Below, piece after piece: positions 26,733-37,884 of a DNA stretch of 55,221 nucleotides. The DNA lies in assembly GCA_012729015.1 (NCBI GenBank), contig JAAYDY010000093.1, positions 1 to 55,221 on the forward strand, read 5' to 3'. Numbering within the stretch: the stretch's first letter is position 1; each line of letters starts with the position of its first letter. The stretch comes from Phycisphaerae bacterium (GTDB lineage Bacteria > Planctomycetota > Phycisphaerae > FEN-1346 > JAACEH01). The notes beneath the pieces are model-generated. The model was not told the origin of the DNA, did not search any database, and was given only the letters and a program-made list of their open reading frames with translations. The translations under genes were made by a program, and so were the position numbers.

Positions 26733-28646
26733 ATGAGTTGTCGCGAAGCCCTCGAGTACAAAGCCCTGGAGCTCGGTCGCCTGGCGGTCCGGATGACCGG
26801 CGAGGCCGGGTCGGGCCACCCGAGCACGTGCCTGTCGCTGGCTCACGTGACGGCGGTGCTGATGTATCGCGTGATGCGCTGGGACCCGAAGAATCCGTGG
26901 GACCTGCGAAGCGACCGGCTGGTGCTGTCGGAAGGGCACGCGGTGCCGGTTGTGTACGCCGCGCTGCTGGATCTGGGGGCGGTGGTGGGCCGCGATGCGG
27001 AGCACGCCCGCGCGTTGTCGCTTGCCGAAGTGGGCGACCTGCGCAGGGCCGAGAGCGTACTGGACGGGCACCCGAATCCGGCGGTGGGGATGCCGTTCTT
27101 CGACGCGGCCACGGGGTCGCTGGGGCAGGGCCTCAGCGCCGGGGCCGGGCTGGCCATGGCGGCGCGGATGAGCGGCTCGAAGCGGCGGGTCTTCGTCCTC
27201 TGCGGCGACGGCGAGATGCGCGAAGGCCAGGTGGCCGAGGCGATGGATTTCCTGAAGGACCACAATCCGGGCAACCTGGTGGCCGTGGTCAACTGCAACA
27301 ACCAGGGGCAGAGCGACTATGTCAGCGGGCAGCAGTCGCTGGAGGTGCTCTCGAAGAAGTTCAAGGCCGCCGGCTGGGCGGTCCGCGAGGTGGACGGCCA
27401 CGATGTCGGCGCGCTGGAGGCCGCCCTGGGGCGCATTCCCCGGGGCAAACCCCTGGCCGTGCTGGCCCGCACCGTCAAGGGTTGGGGCGTCCAGTCGCTG
27501 CACGCCGTGGACGCCCACGGCAAGGCCCTGTCGCGCGAGCAGACGGCGGCGGCCGTCGAGGAACTCAAGCTGCCGCCGAAGCCGTCGGACCTGGCCGACC
27601 TCGTGCCGCCGGCTCCCACGGGGCGCAAGGTCAAGCCCGCGCCGGCGCTGGCGCCGCTCGATCCGCCGGACTTCGCGGACGTGGCCAAGGGCGGCAAGCT
27701 GGCCACGCGCAAGGCCTACGGCCTCGGCCTGCGCGACCTGGGACGCAAGAACCCGCACATCGTGGTCCTCGACGCCGACGTGCAGGGCTCGACGTTCTCG
27801 AACTACTTCCGCAAGGAGTTCCCCGACCGGTTCGTCGAGTGCAAGATCGCCGAGCAGAACATGGTCAGCGCCGCGGGCGGATTCGCCGCCGGTGGGCTGC
27901 TGCCGTTCGCCAACACGTTCGGCAAGTTCTTCGCGCGGGCCTACGACCAGATCGAGATGGCGGCCATCGGCGGCCTGAATCTGAAGCTGGCCGGGAGCCA
28001 CAGCGGCGTGACCCTGGCCGCCGACGGGCCGAGCCAGATGGCACTGACGGACGTGCCGCTCATTCGTTCGATGAGCCACGTGCGCCTGGCCGACGGGCGG
28101 CCGATGCTCCAGATGCTGATGCCGTCGGACGCGGTGTGCGCGTACCGCTGCGTCGAGCTGGCCGCGCGGCACCGCGGCATGGTCTACATCCGCACGCTGC
28201 GGCCCGAGATGCCGATCCTGTACGACGCGGGCGAGACGTTCGCCCTGGGCGGCGCGAAAGTGCTGCGCGACGGTCGCGACCTGACGCTCGTGGGCTCGGG
28301 ATACACGGTTCACACGGCGCTGGCCGTGGCCGAACGCCTGGCCAGCGAGGGCGTGGGCTGTCGCGTGGTCGACTGCTACGGGTTGCCGGTGGCCGACGAT
28401 GGGCTGCTGGCGATGGCCCGCGACCCGAACGAGAAAATGCTCGTGCTGGACGACAGCTACGTGGGATCGGTCGGCAGCGAGCTGGCCGAGGTGGCGGCGG
28501 CGTGGCGCGGGGCCCGGGTCGTGACGATGAGCGTCGCCGAGACGCCGAAATCGGCCCGCGAGCCGGACGAGGTGTTGCGGCAGGTGGGGCTGGGCGAAGA
28601 CGCCGTGGTGGCCCGCGCGCGCGAGCTGGCCGGCGACGAAGAGTGA
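26733..28646 (+). CDS. Transketolase
   Basis: A 637-residue thiamine-diphosphate enzyme, full-length like single-chain transketolases. It transfers two-carbon ketol units in the non-oxidative pentose phosphate pathway. Features: GSGHPS (27-31 region), LSEGHAVP, the ThDP motif GDG (158-160) to NN (189-190), and IAEQNM with the activating Glu374. The tail TSWP-like domain includes LVGSGYTV and KMLVLDDSYVGSVGSE. Residues 280-320 are a Pro/Ala-rich hinge between the two halves. The start at 26733 has AAGGAGA upstream; open frame further upstream overlaps the zinc-ribbon gene and is not credible. DXS and fused transketolase-like proteins are the only real alternatives; the motif order favours transketolase. 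Confidence 0.93.
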   Translation: MSCREALEYKALELGRLAVRMTGEAGSGHPSTCLSLAHVTAVLMYRVMRWDPKNPWDLRSDRLVLSEGHAVPVVYAALLDLGAVVGRDAEHARALSLAEVGDLRRAESVLDGHPNPAVGMPFFDAATGSLGQGLSAGAGLAMAARMSGSKRRVFVLCGDGEMREGQVAEAMDFLKDHNPGNLVAVVNCNNQGQSDYVSGQQSLEVLSKKFKAAGWAVREVDGHDVGALEAALGRIPRGKPLAVLARTVKGWGVQSLHAVDAHGKALSREQTAAAVEELKLPPKPSDLADLVPPAPTGRKVKPAPALAPLDPPDFADVAKGGKLATRKAYGLGLRDLGRKNPHIVVLDADVQGSTFSNYFRKEFPDRFVECKIAEQNMVSAAGGFAAGGLLPFANTFGKFFARAYDQIEMAAIGGLNLKLAGSHSGVTLAADGPSQMALTDVPLIRSMSHVRLADGRPMLQMLMPSDAVCAYRCVELAARHRGMVYIRTLRPEMPILYDAGETFALGGAKVLRDGRDLTLVGSGYTVHTALAVAERLASEGVGCRVVDCYGLPVADDGLLAMARDPNEKMLVLDDSYVGSVGSELAEVAAAWRGARVVTMSVAETPKSAREPDEVLRQVGLGEDAVVARARELAGDEE

Positions 28647-28660
28647 GGCCGACCACGCGC

Positions 28661-28681
28661 CGCGTGAAAATGGTTCACGCG
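28661..28681 (+). terminator. Hairpin after the transketolase gene
   Basis: CGCGTGAA (28661-28668) pairs with TTCACGCG (28674-28681) around an AATGG loop, 15 nt after the stop. No T-run follows. Confidence 0.5.
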
Positions 28682-28690
28682 CGCGGATGC

Positions 28691-28753
28691 CACACTTTGG
28701 TGCGGCGGCTTGGCCCGAGCACAGTCGAGGGGCGCAGCCGGTGCCAAAGTGTG
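28691..28753. repeat. Family G inverted repeat
   Basis: CACACTTTGG (28691-28700) is perfectly inverted at CCAAAGTGTG (28744-28753). The pairing continues imperfectly inward through GGC/GCC to CGAGCACAGTCG. No second full copy was seen in this window. Confidence 0.7.
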
Positions 28754-28953
28754 CCGGGCTGAACACGGCGCACACGTTGGTCCCCGACGTCGTCGCGGCC
28801 TCCAACGTGTGACCCAGCGGGCGCCTGATGTGGAATCGGTCTGACGCACCACATTGGCGGGCGGACGTCGTGCGGGATCCGTCCGCATGGGCTGTCGCGA
28901 GCGTTGTGCGGCGGCCGACGGTACGGCGGGACTCATCACGGGAGGGAACCATC

Positions 28954-30462
28954 ATGACCACGGGTGCGCGAATTGCGGTGGGGGCGGTGCTGGTTCTGGC
29001 GATGGTCGGCGGCGTCCGGGGGCAGGAGGTCATTCGCATCACGGCGGACGACACGCCGTCCCTACAGTACAGGATCGTTACGCCGAGGACAATCACGCGC
29101 GAGAAGATGGATCGTAGCGGGACGGTAGATGGACAGAACTGGTCCATCGACCTGGACCTGAGCGAAACGCCGCTGGTGAAGGCCATGGAGCATCTGAAGG
29201 AGATTGCCGCTGCAACGCCCCGCGGGGTGACGCTCGTCTGGGACGTGCAGGACATGCGTGATGCGTCGCTCAATATGGACTGGCCCGTGACGGCGCAGGC
29301 CAAGGGCCTGTCGCTGAGCCAGGCGCTGGGTCTGATTCTGCCGCCCGAGATGGACTTCGAGGTGCATGAGGACGGCACAGTGCTTCTGGGCCCAAAGAAC
29401 TTCCTGCCGCATGATCTGACGCTGAAGATCTACGACGTTGGCGAGGTGCTCTCGGTGCTGACGGTCCCTGCCGCCGCGGCGCCGGCCGGCGGGGGCATGT
29501 TCGCCGCGCCCGAGCCCGCCGAAAACGCCCAGGAGCGACTGCGCTGCCTGATCGAACGAACCACCATGGGCGGGGAACCGTGGGAGTCCATGGGTGGTCG
29601 CGCGACGATCGATTTCGCGTCGCCGGGCCTCATGCTGGTCAGCAACAGCGACGAGGTCCACAACCGCGTGGTGAGCCTGTGCAAAGGCCTGCTGGTCGTG
29701 CACCAGGCACGGCGCGCTGCCCTGGCACGCCGGCTTCAGGCAACGGAAACGGCGATGGAGGACCTCCGGGCCGCCCGGCGGAAGCTCAGCGACGAACTGC
29801 GCGACGTGAGCCTCGACGGCGAGCCGATCGGGACGGACCAGGGGGCCGACTTCCTGCTGTCGCAGATCAGGGATCTGCGGCATGCGGTTTCCAGGGCTCG
29901 CATGGAGATGGCGACGCGAGCCGCCGACGTGGAAGCTCGGACCCAGGTGCTGGCCGAGGCGCGTGCCGAGGCGCAGCGCCGGCTGGACGCCGATACGCTG
30001 TTCGGCGCCACGAAGCGTTCGCTCGAACGGCAGCGCAACGCCCTGGCGGCGATGCTGAATGCGGACCCACCGGCGGACGCCAACGAGATCAACGGGCTCC
30101 GTGCGAAGCTGGATCACGAACAGTCGTGGCTCGCGATGCTGGAGAACCAATTGGGGGATGCCTCGCGGATTGGGAACATGCAGAATGAGATCAATGCTGC
30201 GAAGGTGCGGCACGCACAGGCGGCCGCGCAGCTCAAGGAAACCGAAGCGGCCCTGGAGGCGATGAACCCGCGTCACGCGTTCGAACGTCTCGACCGGGTG
30301 GAGGAACTTCGGAGGCAACAAGGTGTTCTCGACCGGCGGATCGAGGAACGTCAGTGGCTGGCCGACAGCATTCGGCGGCAGTTGGACGGGGTGCCGGAAC
30401 CGCCATGCGATTTCTCCGTTCCGGTGATGCCCGCGCCGGCGCCGGGCGATGCCGGTGAGTAG
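28954..30462 (+). CDS. Secreted protein with STN-like and coiled-coil regions
   Basis: A 502-residue protein from the ATG at 28954 (GGGAGGG upstream). A signal peptide ends near residue 23 (VGGVRGQ). Residues 60-155 contain SIDLDLSETPLVKAMEHL and SLSQALGLIL followed by FEVHEDGTVLLG. This is the alternating strand-helix pattern of the STN domain found in secretins and TonB receptors. Residues 280-480 are a long coiled coil with heptad Leu/Ala and many Glu/Arg (RLQATETAMEDLRAARRKL and similar). It lacks any barrel or membrane helix, so it is probably a periplasmic structural protein. The family is unknown to me. The VIT/vWA protein at 11715-15824 carries a similar STN-like patch. Confidence 0.6.
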   Translation: MTTGARIAVGAVLVLAMVGGVRGQEVIRITADDTPSLQYRIVTPRTITREKMDRSGTVDGQNWSIDLDLSETPLVKAMEHLKEIAAATPRGVTLVWDVQDMRDASLNMDWPVTAQAKGLSLSQALGLILPPEMDFEVHEDGTVLLGPKNFLPHDLTLKIYDVGEVLSVLTVPAAAAPAGGGMFAAPEPAENAQERLRCLIERTTMGGEPWESMGGRATIDFASPGLMLVSNSDEVHNRVVSLCKGLLVVHQARRAALARRLQATETAMEDLRAARRKLSDELRDVSLDGEPIGTDQGADFLLSQIRDLRHAVSRARMEMATRAADVEARTQVLAEARAEAQRRLDADTLFGATKRSLERQRNALAAMLNADPPADANEINGLRAKLDHEQSWLAMLENQLGDASRIGNMQNEINAAKVRHAQAAAQLKETEAALEAMNPRHAFERLDRVEELRRQQGVLDRRIEERQWLADSIRRQLDGVPEPPCDFSVPVMPAPAPGDAGE

Positions 30463-30468
30463 AGACCC

Positions 30469-30496
30469 GTAGGGTGGGTCCCCCGGACCCACGCGG
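30469..30496 (+). repeat. Family B hairpin, copy 1
   Basis: GTAGG then GTGGGTCC-CCC-GGACCCAC then GCGG, a perfect 8-bp stem with a 3-nt loop. Copies: 31206-31233 and 54809-54836; a variant is at 55132-55158. Confidence 0.85.
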
Positions 30497-30551
30497 ACTC
30501 TGAAGCATGGCGGCACCTTGCGCGGTGCTGCCGGCGGGATAGGATGGGGCT

Positions 30552-31094
30552 ATGGCCACAGAAATCGAAGCGAAGGTTCGGATCGAGGATGCCGCGGCGG
30601 TCGAGCGGCGGTGCGGCGAGCTGGGGGCCGTCTACGGCGGCGCGTGGCGCCAACTGGACCGGTTCTTCGATCATCCGGACCGGCGTCTGCTGGAAAGCGA
30701 CAGCGCGCTGCGGATGCGGGTGAGCGAGCCGCTGGACGCGGCGGCGCGGCAGCTCCGCGCGCCGGCGTTGCTGACGTACAAGGGGCCGCGACAGGTGGGC
30801 CGGGCCAAGGTGCGGTCGGAGTACGAAGTCGAGGTGACCGATCCGGACGCGATGACGCGGATCCTCGGGACGCTGGACTACATCGAGACGTTCAGCTACG
30901 AGAAGCAGCGCCGCCTCTGGCGGTTGGGGGCGGTGGAGATCACCGTGGACGACGTGCCGGAGCTCGGGCAGTTCGTGGAAGTCGAGGCGCCCGACGAGGC
31001 GACGGTCGAGACGACGTTCGAGCGGCTGGGCCTTGGGCCGCTGCCTCGCATCACCGACAGCTACGTCCGGATGCTCTTTGCGCGGAAGCCATAG
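30552..31094 (+). CDS. CYTH-domain protein (class IV adenylate cyclase / triphosphatase type)
   Basis: A 180-residue protein. It begins with EIEAK (residues 4-8), the ExExK signature of CYTH triphosphate-tunnel enzymes, followed by acidic and basic residues on alternating strands (LRMR, LTYKGPR, RSEYEVEV, EITVDDVPELGQFVEVE). This is typical of CyaB-like proteins, which act on triphosphates such as thiamine triphosphate or inorganic triphosphate, or make cAMP; the true activity varies and cannot be chosen here. The length is normal for a stand-alone CYTH protein. No RBS is obvious within 12 bases. Confidence 0.85.
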   Translation: MATEIEAKVRIEDAAAVERRCGELGAVYGGAWRQLDRFFDHPDRRLLESDSALRMRVSEPLDAAARQLRAPALLTYKGPRQVGRAKVRSEYEVEVTDPDAMTRILGTLDYIETFSYEKQRRLWRLGAVEITVDDVPELGQFVEVEAPDEATVETTFERLGLGPLPRITDSYVRMLFARKP

Positions 31095-31118
31095 CGCCTC
31101 GCTGGCGTGTCGGGTGGC

Positions 31119-31140
31119 ATGGCCACGCTGGCGTGGCCAT
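31119..31140. repeat. Perfect 10-bp hairpin after CYTH gene
   Basis: ATGGCCACGC (31119-31128) and GCGTGGCCAT (31131-31140) around a 2-nt centre, 24 nt after the CYTH stop. It could also act as a 3' end stabiliser. Confidence 0.75.
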
Positions 31141-31143
31141 GAA

Positions 31144-31192
31144 GGGTGGCTCGCCCCTCGACGAGGCTCGGGGCTTGCAGCGAGCCGTCCCT
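31144..31192 (-). repeat. Family E inverted repeat, copy 3
   Basis: Read on the minus strand it matches 9765-9826: GGCTCGC core arms with the central GCAAG-CCCGAGCC motif. Some positions have diverged. Confidence 0.75.
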
Positions 31193-31205
31193 ACAGTGAG
31201 CGCGC

Positions 31206-31233
31206 CCGTAGGGTGGGTCCCCCGGACCCACGC
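31206..31233 (+). repeat. Family B hairpin, copy 2
   Basis: Identical to copy 1 over the 28 nt GTAGGGTGGG...GCGG core, in the same orientation. Confidence 0.85.
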
Positions 31234-31242
31234 GGACTCTGG

Positions 31243-31312
31243 CATTCGACCCTCACCGCCCTCGACGGTGCTCGGGGCACCTCTCTCTGCAAGCAGGGAG
31301 AGGGGTTCAACG
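31243..31312 (-). repeat. Family A repeat, opposite orientation
   Basis: Matches the minus strand of 9676-9736 (CGACCCTCACCGCC, then CGGGGCACCTCTC and AGCAGGGAGAGGGG). Confidence 0.75.
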
Positions 31313-31340
31313 GCGGCCGGGGGAAGGCGGCCCTGGAACT

Positions 31341-31359
31341 CACGGGTGGGATGCCCGTG
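31341..31359. repeat. CACGGG hairpin
   Basis: CACGGG/CCCGTG with a 7-nt centre, a variant of the hairpins inside 18904-19006 and 21431-21543. Confidence 0.6.
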
Positions 31360-31416
31360 GCGCGATACAGCCACGCCCGGCGGTCGCCGCACGGGTCTCT
31401 TGCGGAGTGTGGAACC

Positions 31417-32751
31417 ATGGATGTGTTGATCGTTGTGTTGCAGGCGGCGACGGTGGTGCTGGTGCTGGCCGTGGGCGGCTACGCGGTGGCGCTGCTGCGT
31501 CGCCGGTCGTCGGACGGTGCGGCCGCGGAGCTGCGCGACCGCGTGGAGCGGCTGGCGGGCCAGTTCGCCGAGTCGCTGCGGGCCAGTTCAGTGGACATGC
31601 AGGACCGCATCGGCCGTTCGTCGGCCGAGTTGAAGGACGCTCTGGCGACGAACCTGGCCCAGGGTCGCAAGGAGTCGGCCGAGACGCTTCAGCGAACCAC
31701 ACGGGCGCTGGAGGAACGGTTCGAGCGATTGCAGAAATCGAACGAGGAGCGGCTGGGCAGGCTCCAGGACGACAACAGCAAGAAACTGGACCAGATGCGG
31801 GCCGTGGTGGAAGAGAAACTTCAGACGACGCTCGAGGCGCGGCTCGGGCAGTCGTTCCGACAGGTGAGCGAGCGGCTGGAGCAGGTGCACAAGGGACTCG
31901 GCGAGATGCAGGCCCTGGCCGGCGGCGTGGGCGACCTGAAGAAGGTGCTGACGAACGTCAAGACGCGCGGCACGTGGGGCGAAGTGCAGCTGGGGAACCT
32001 TCTGGAGCAGGTGCTGACGGCGGAGCAGTACGCGTCGAACGTGGCGACGCGTCCGGGGAGCAACGACCGGGTGGAGTACGCGATCCGGCTGCCCGGGCGC
32101 GACGAGCACCGGGACGAGACGGTGTGGCTGCCGATCGACGCGAAGTTCCCGACGGAGGACTATCAGCGTCTGATCGAGGCGCAGGAGGCGGCCGACGCGG
32201 TTGCGGCGGAGGCGGCGGGCAGGCAGCTTCAGGCGCGGATCGAGAAGTCCGCCCGCGACATCCGGGACAAGTACGTCGCGCCGCCGCACACGACGGATTT
32301 CGCGGTCATGTTCCTGCCGACGGAAGGGCTGTACGCCGAGGTGGTGCGGCGGCCGGGGCTGCTGGAGACGCTTCAGCGGGAGTGCCGCGTGGTGGTCTCG
32401 GGGCCGACGACGCTGGCGGCGTTGCTGAACAGCCTTCAAATGGGATTCCGGACGCTGGCGATCGAGCAGCGGTCGAGCGAAGTATGGAAACTGCTGGGGG
32501 CGGTCAAGGGCGAGTTCGGGAAGTTCGGCGAGGTGTTGGATCGGGTTCACAAGCAACTGGAGACGGCGAGCCGCTCGATCGACACGGCGGCGCGCAAGAC
32601 GCGGACGATCGAGCGGAAGCTGCGCAAGGTGGAGGAACTGCCGGCGGACGAGTCGGCGGGCCTGCTGGGTCCGGTCGAGGAGGATGGGATCCTGGACGGC
32701 GACGAGGCGGTCGCGGGCGAGGCGGGCGACGGGGCCGCGGGCGAGCGGTGA
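31417..32751 (+). CDS. rmuC: DNA recombination protein RmuC
   Basis: A 444-residue protein. A single N-terminal membrane helix (4-26) is followed by a long coiled coil (about 35-150, RLEQVHKGLGEMQ) and the RmuC nuclease-like core (about 150-410). The core shows LTNVKTRGTWGEVQLGNLLEQ, DAKFPTEDY and VMFLPTEGLYAEV, the best-known RmuC signatures. In E. coli RmuC limits inversions at short inverted repeats, which is of interest here because the gene lies next to a repeat-filled gap. The start at 31417 is chosen for the hydrophobic start; GCGGAG is upstream. The next gene follows after 21 bp. Confidence 0.93.
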   Translation: MDVLIVVLQAATVVLVLAVGGYAVALLRRRSSDGAAAELRDRVERLAGQFAESLRASSVDMQDRIGRSSAELKDALATNLAQGRKESAETLQRTTRALEERFERLQKSNEERLGRLQDDNSKKLDQMRAVVEEKLQTTLEARLGQSFRQVSERLEQVHKGLGEMQALAGGVGDLKKVLTNVKTRGTWGEVQLGNLLEQVLTAEQYASNVATRPGSNDRVEYAIRLPGRDEHRDETVWLPIDAKFPTEDYQRLIEAQEAADAVAAEAAGRQLQARIEKSARDIRDKYVAPPHTTDFAVMFLPTEGLYAEVVRRPGLLETLQRECRVVVSGPTTLAALLNSLQMGFRTLAIEQRSSEVWKLLGAVKGEFGKFGEVLDRVHKQLETASRSIDTAARKTRTIERKLRKVEELPADESAGLLGPVEEDGILDGDEAVAGEAGDGAAGER

Positions 32752-32772
32752 GTGTCGCCGATGGAGGCAGGG

Positions 32773-33897
32773 ATGTCGGAGTCACGGTTGGCGGATCGGG
32801 TGCTGGACCGGCTGCTGCGGGAGCTGGTCGGAGGGACGTGGCCGCCCGGGTCGGTGCTGCCGCCACGTCGCCAGTTGTGCGAGACGTTCGGCGTGTCGCA
32901 GCGTCCGATGCAGGAGGCGCTGGCGGAGGCGAGTCGCCTGGGCCTGATCGCCGTGTCGGAGCGTCGTCCGACGCAGATCGCGTCGGATGCGGCGGAGCGG
33001 GCCCGTGCGTTGCTGGCGCAGCGGGCGGCGCGGCCCGTGGCTCGGCGCGTGGCGCTGCTGGTGCCGGACCATCGTTTCCCGCTGAGTCCCGGAGAGTACT
33101 GGCACCAGGTGGTCCATGCGGTGACGCGAGAGGCGGCCCGCAGGGACATCCGCGCCGAGGCGGTCTCGTGGCCGTACATGGAGCAACTGACGTTCGCCGA
33201 GCAACTGAGCACGAGGGGCTTCGGGGCGGCGGTGGCGCTGGCGACGCCGGAGAACCGGCTCCTGTCGCTGCGCGAGATGGCGCGGCGGCAGTTTCCGGTG
33301 CTGCTGCACAACCGTCGCGTGTCGTGGCTGAACGTGCCGTCGCTGATTCGCGACGACTTCGCGGCGATGCAGCGGATCGGGCAGTTGCTTGCGGCGCAAG
33401 GGCACCGGAACGTGTGCCTGGTGACGAACGACTACGCGGCGGAGCGCGAACGGCTGCTGGGCGGCCACGGCATGGTCGAGGGCTGGAGCACGTTCCTGCG
33501 CGAGTCGGGCCTGGCGGCGACCAGTCCGACGCCGGTGCACGTAGTGTACGGCCACTACGATTGCATCCAGGCATTGCTCGAGTGCCGCAATCCGCCGACC
33601 GGCCTGGTCCTGGCGTTTCGCGGCGGGCATCGGGCCATGACCGAGGGATACCTGTCGCGCGTCCCGATTCCGGAGGTGGTGAGCGTGGCGATGGTGGACT
33701 CGGCCGAGGACATTCCGCCGCAGCCGTGGCGCCCGTCGCTGACGTCGTTGACGCTGGACATGACGCGCATGGCCGAGTGCACGATGGAGATGATTGACCG
33801 GATGCTGGGCGGGGAGATTCGTCCGCCGAGCATCCGGATTCCGCTGCAACTCAGCGTGACCGAGAGCATCGGTCCGGCGCCGAAGCCTCCCGCCTGA
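32773..33897 (+). CDS. GntR-type HTH regulator with LacI-like sensor domain
   Basis: A 374-residue protein. Residues 1-70 form a GntR winged helix (VLDRLLRELVGGTWPPGSVLPP, split around VGGTWPPGS; then RQLCETFGVSQ), followed by a periplasmic-binding-protein-like domain (RVALLVPDHRFPLSPGEYWHQ..., HYDCIQALLECRNPPTGLVL) of the kind that binds sugars in LacI/GalR regulators. It probably controls sugar-use genes in response to a ligand; targets are unknown. The ATG at 32773 has GGAGG five bases upstream; a GTG at 32752 is less likely. It is convergent with the histidine kinase, with stop codons only 7 bp apart. Confidence 0.85.
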   Translation: MSESRLADRVLDRLLRELVGGTWPPGSVLPPRRQLCETFGVSQRPMQEALAEASRLGLIAVSERRPTQIASDAAERARALLAQRAARPVARRVALLVPDHRFPLSPGEYWHQVVHAVTREAARRDIRAEAVSWPYMEQLTFAEQLSTRGFGAAVALATPENRLLSLREMARRQFPVLLHNRRVSWLNVPSLIRDDFAAMQRIGQLLAAQGHRNVCLVTNDYAAERERLLGGHGMVEGWSTFLRESGLAATSPTPVHVVYGHYDCIQALLECRNPPTGLVLAFRGGHRAMTEGYLSRVPIPEVVSVAMVDSAEDIPPQPWRPSLTSLTLDMTRMAECTMEMIDRMLGGEIRPPSIRIPLQLSVTESIGPAPKPPA

Positions 33898-33904
33898 CAG
33901 CCGT

Positions 33905-36613
<2,709 letters not shown>

Positions 36614-36671
36614 CTGCCTGACCGGACATCATGCGATGCGAACACTCGCGATGGGACTCTTCTCAATCTGG

Positions 36672-36700
36672 ACTATACAGGGGTCTCGGTTGCGGAGCAA
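36672..36700 (-). promoter_or_regulatory. Promoter of the hybrid kinase gene
   Basis: On the minus strand TTGCTC (36700-36695), 17 bp, TATAGT (36677-36672). Predicted start near 36665 gives a 50-nt leader. Confidence 0.6.
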
Positions 36701-36757
36701 CAGGGCAGGGGTGGGATTTCTTCAAGGATACGCCGGACGTCGAACGCCCGCGGGCGC

Positions 36758-37768
36758 TCATTCCGGAATGAAGCCCAGGGCCTCGTGCACGCGCGCCAGC
36801 AACGGACGCGTGCGGGCCAGCGCCCGCGCGGCGCCGTCGGCCAGGACGCGGGCCAACCCCGGTTCGTCGGCGATGATGTCGCGGTACCGCTGCTGGACTG
36901 GCCGCAGGAACTCCACGATGGCCTCGGCCAGCTCCTTCTTGAGGTCGCCGTAGCCTTTGCCCTCGTACCGTCCGACGATCGTTTCGATCGGCTCGCCGGC
37001 CGTCGCCGCGAAGATCGTCAGCAGGTTCGCCAGCCCCGGGCGCGATTCGTCGTACACCACCTCGCGCCCCGCGTCCGTGACGGCGCGCTTGATCTTGCGG
37101 CGCACGGCCTCCGGTTCGTCCAGCAGCGCCACGTAGGTCGCGTCGTCCTCGTCCGTCTTGGACATCTTGCTCGTGGGATCCTTCAGGCTCATGATCCGCG
37201 CCCCCACCTTGGGAATGAACGGCTCGGGCACGGTGAACACGTTGCCGTAGATGCCGTTGAACCGTTCGGCGAGGTTTCGCGTCAGTTCCAGGTGCTGCTT
37301 CTGGTCTTCGCCGACAGGCACCAGGTCGGCGCTGTAGAGCAGAATGTCGGCGGCCATCAGCACCGGGTAGTCGAAGAGGCCGATGTTGATGTTCTCGCTG
37401 TGGCGCGACGACTTCTCCTTGAACTGCGTCATGCGCTGGGCCTCGCCCATGTACGTGAAGCAGTTCAGGATCCACGACAACTGCGCGTGCGTCGGCACGT
37501 GCGACTGGACGAACAGGGTGCTCGTGGCCGGATCGAGGCCGCAGGCCATGTAGAGCGCCAGGAACTCGTAGCAGCGTCGCCGCAGCACCTTGGGCTCCTG
37601 GCGGACCGTGATCGCGTGCAGATCGACGAGCACGTAATAGCACTCGTACTGGTCCTGGAGCGCGACCCAGTTACGCAGCGCGCCGAGGTAGTTGCCGATG
37701 GTCAGGCGGCCCGTGGGCTGGATGCCGCTGAGAATGGACGGCTTTCGCTTGTCTGGTGTGGTCTTCAT
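36758..37768 (-). CDS. trpS: Tryptophan--tRNA ligase
   Basis: A 336-residue class I synthetase, normal length for bacterial TrpRS. It charges tRNA-Trp in the cytoplasm. GIQPTGRLTIGNYLGA carries the HIGH-equivalent TIGN motif, and DPTSKMSKT carries the KMSKS motif. GEDQKQHLELTR (ATP and Trp binding) and YPVLMAADILLY are also characteristic. The start at 37768 is fixed by the N-terminal family alignment; no Shine-Dalgarno sequence precedes it, which agrees with the promoter lying directly upstream. Confidence 0.97.
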   Translation of the reverse strand: MKTTPDKRKPSILSGIQPTGRLTIGNYLGALRNWVALQDQYECYYVLVDLHAITVRQEPKVLRRRCYEFLALYMACGLDPATSTLFVQSHVPTHAQLSWILNCFTYMGEAQRMTQFKEKSSRHSENINIGLFDYPVLMAADILLYSADLVPVGEDQKQHLELTRNLAERFNGIYGNVFTVPEPFIPKVGARIMSLKDPTSKMSKTDEDDATYVALLDEPEAVRRKIKRAVTDAGREVVYDESRPGLANLLTIFAATAGEPIETIVGRYEGKGYGDLKKELAEAIVEFLRPVQQRYRDIIADEPGLARVLADGAARALARTRPLLARVHEALGFIPE

Positions 37769-37777
37769 GGCGTCGAG

Positions 37778-37806
37778 ACTATAGCCGCCGACCCATCCCA
37801 AGTCAA
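37778..37806 (-). promoter_or_regulatory. Near-consensus promoter of trpS
   Basis: On the minus strand TTGACT (37806-37801), 17 bp, TATAGT (37783-37778), each 5 of 6. The expected start, near 37771, is only about 3 nt before the ATG. Confidence 0.75.
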
Positions 37807-37884
37807 GGCAACGCGCCGGCGGCATGCGCGGGGTGGCGTGGCCGCTGGCTGCCATGACGCCCGACGGCCATGACGGCTCCGCCC

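Larger units (their letters stand above)
28647..28953. other. Intergenic, 307 bp: terminator-like hairpin and repeat
   Basis: No credible gene. It contains the hairpin at 28661-28681 and the family G inverted repeat at 28691-28753. Confidence 0.65.
31095..31416. other. Intergenic, 322 bp, almost all repeats
   Basis: No credible gene. It contains a perfect hairpin (31119-31140), family E (31144-31192), family B (31206-31233), family A (31243-31312) and a hairpin of the type seen in the composite elements (31341-31359). Confidence 0.75.

Noticed and set aside
23623..29378. Two open frames of over 1000 codons on the minus strand opposite the zinc-ribbon genes and transketolase
   Set aside because: Same reason: antisense to recognised proteins, composition-driven, no motif.
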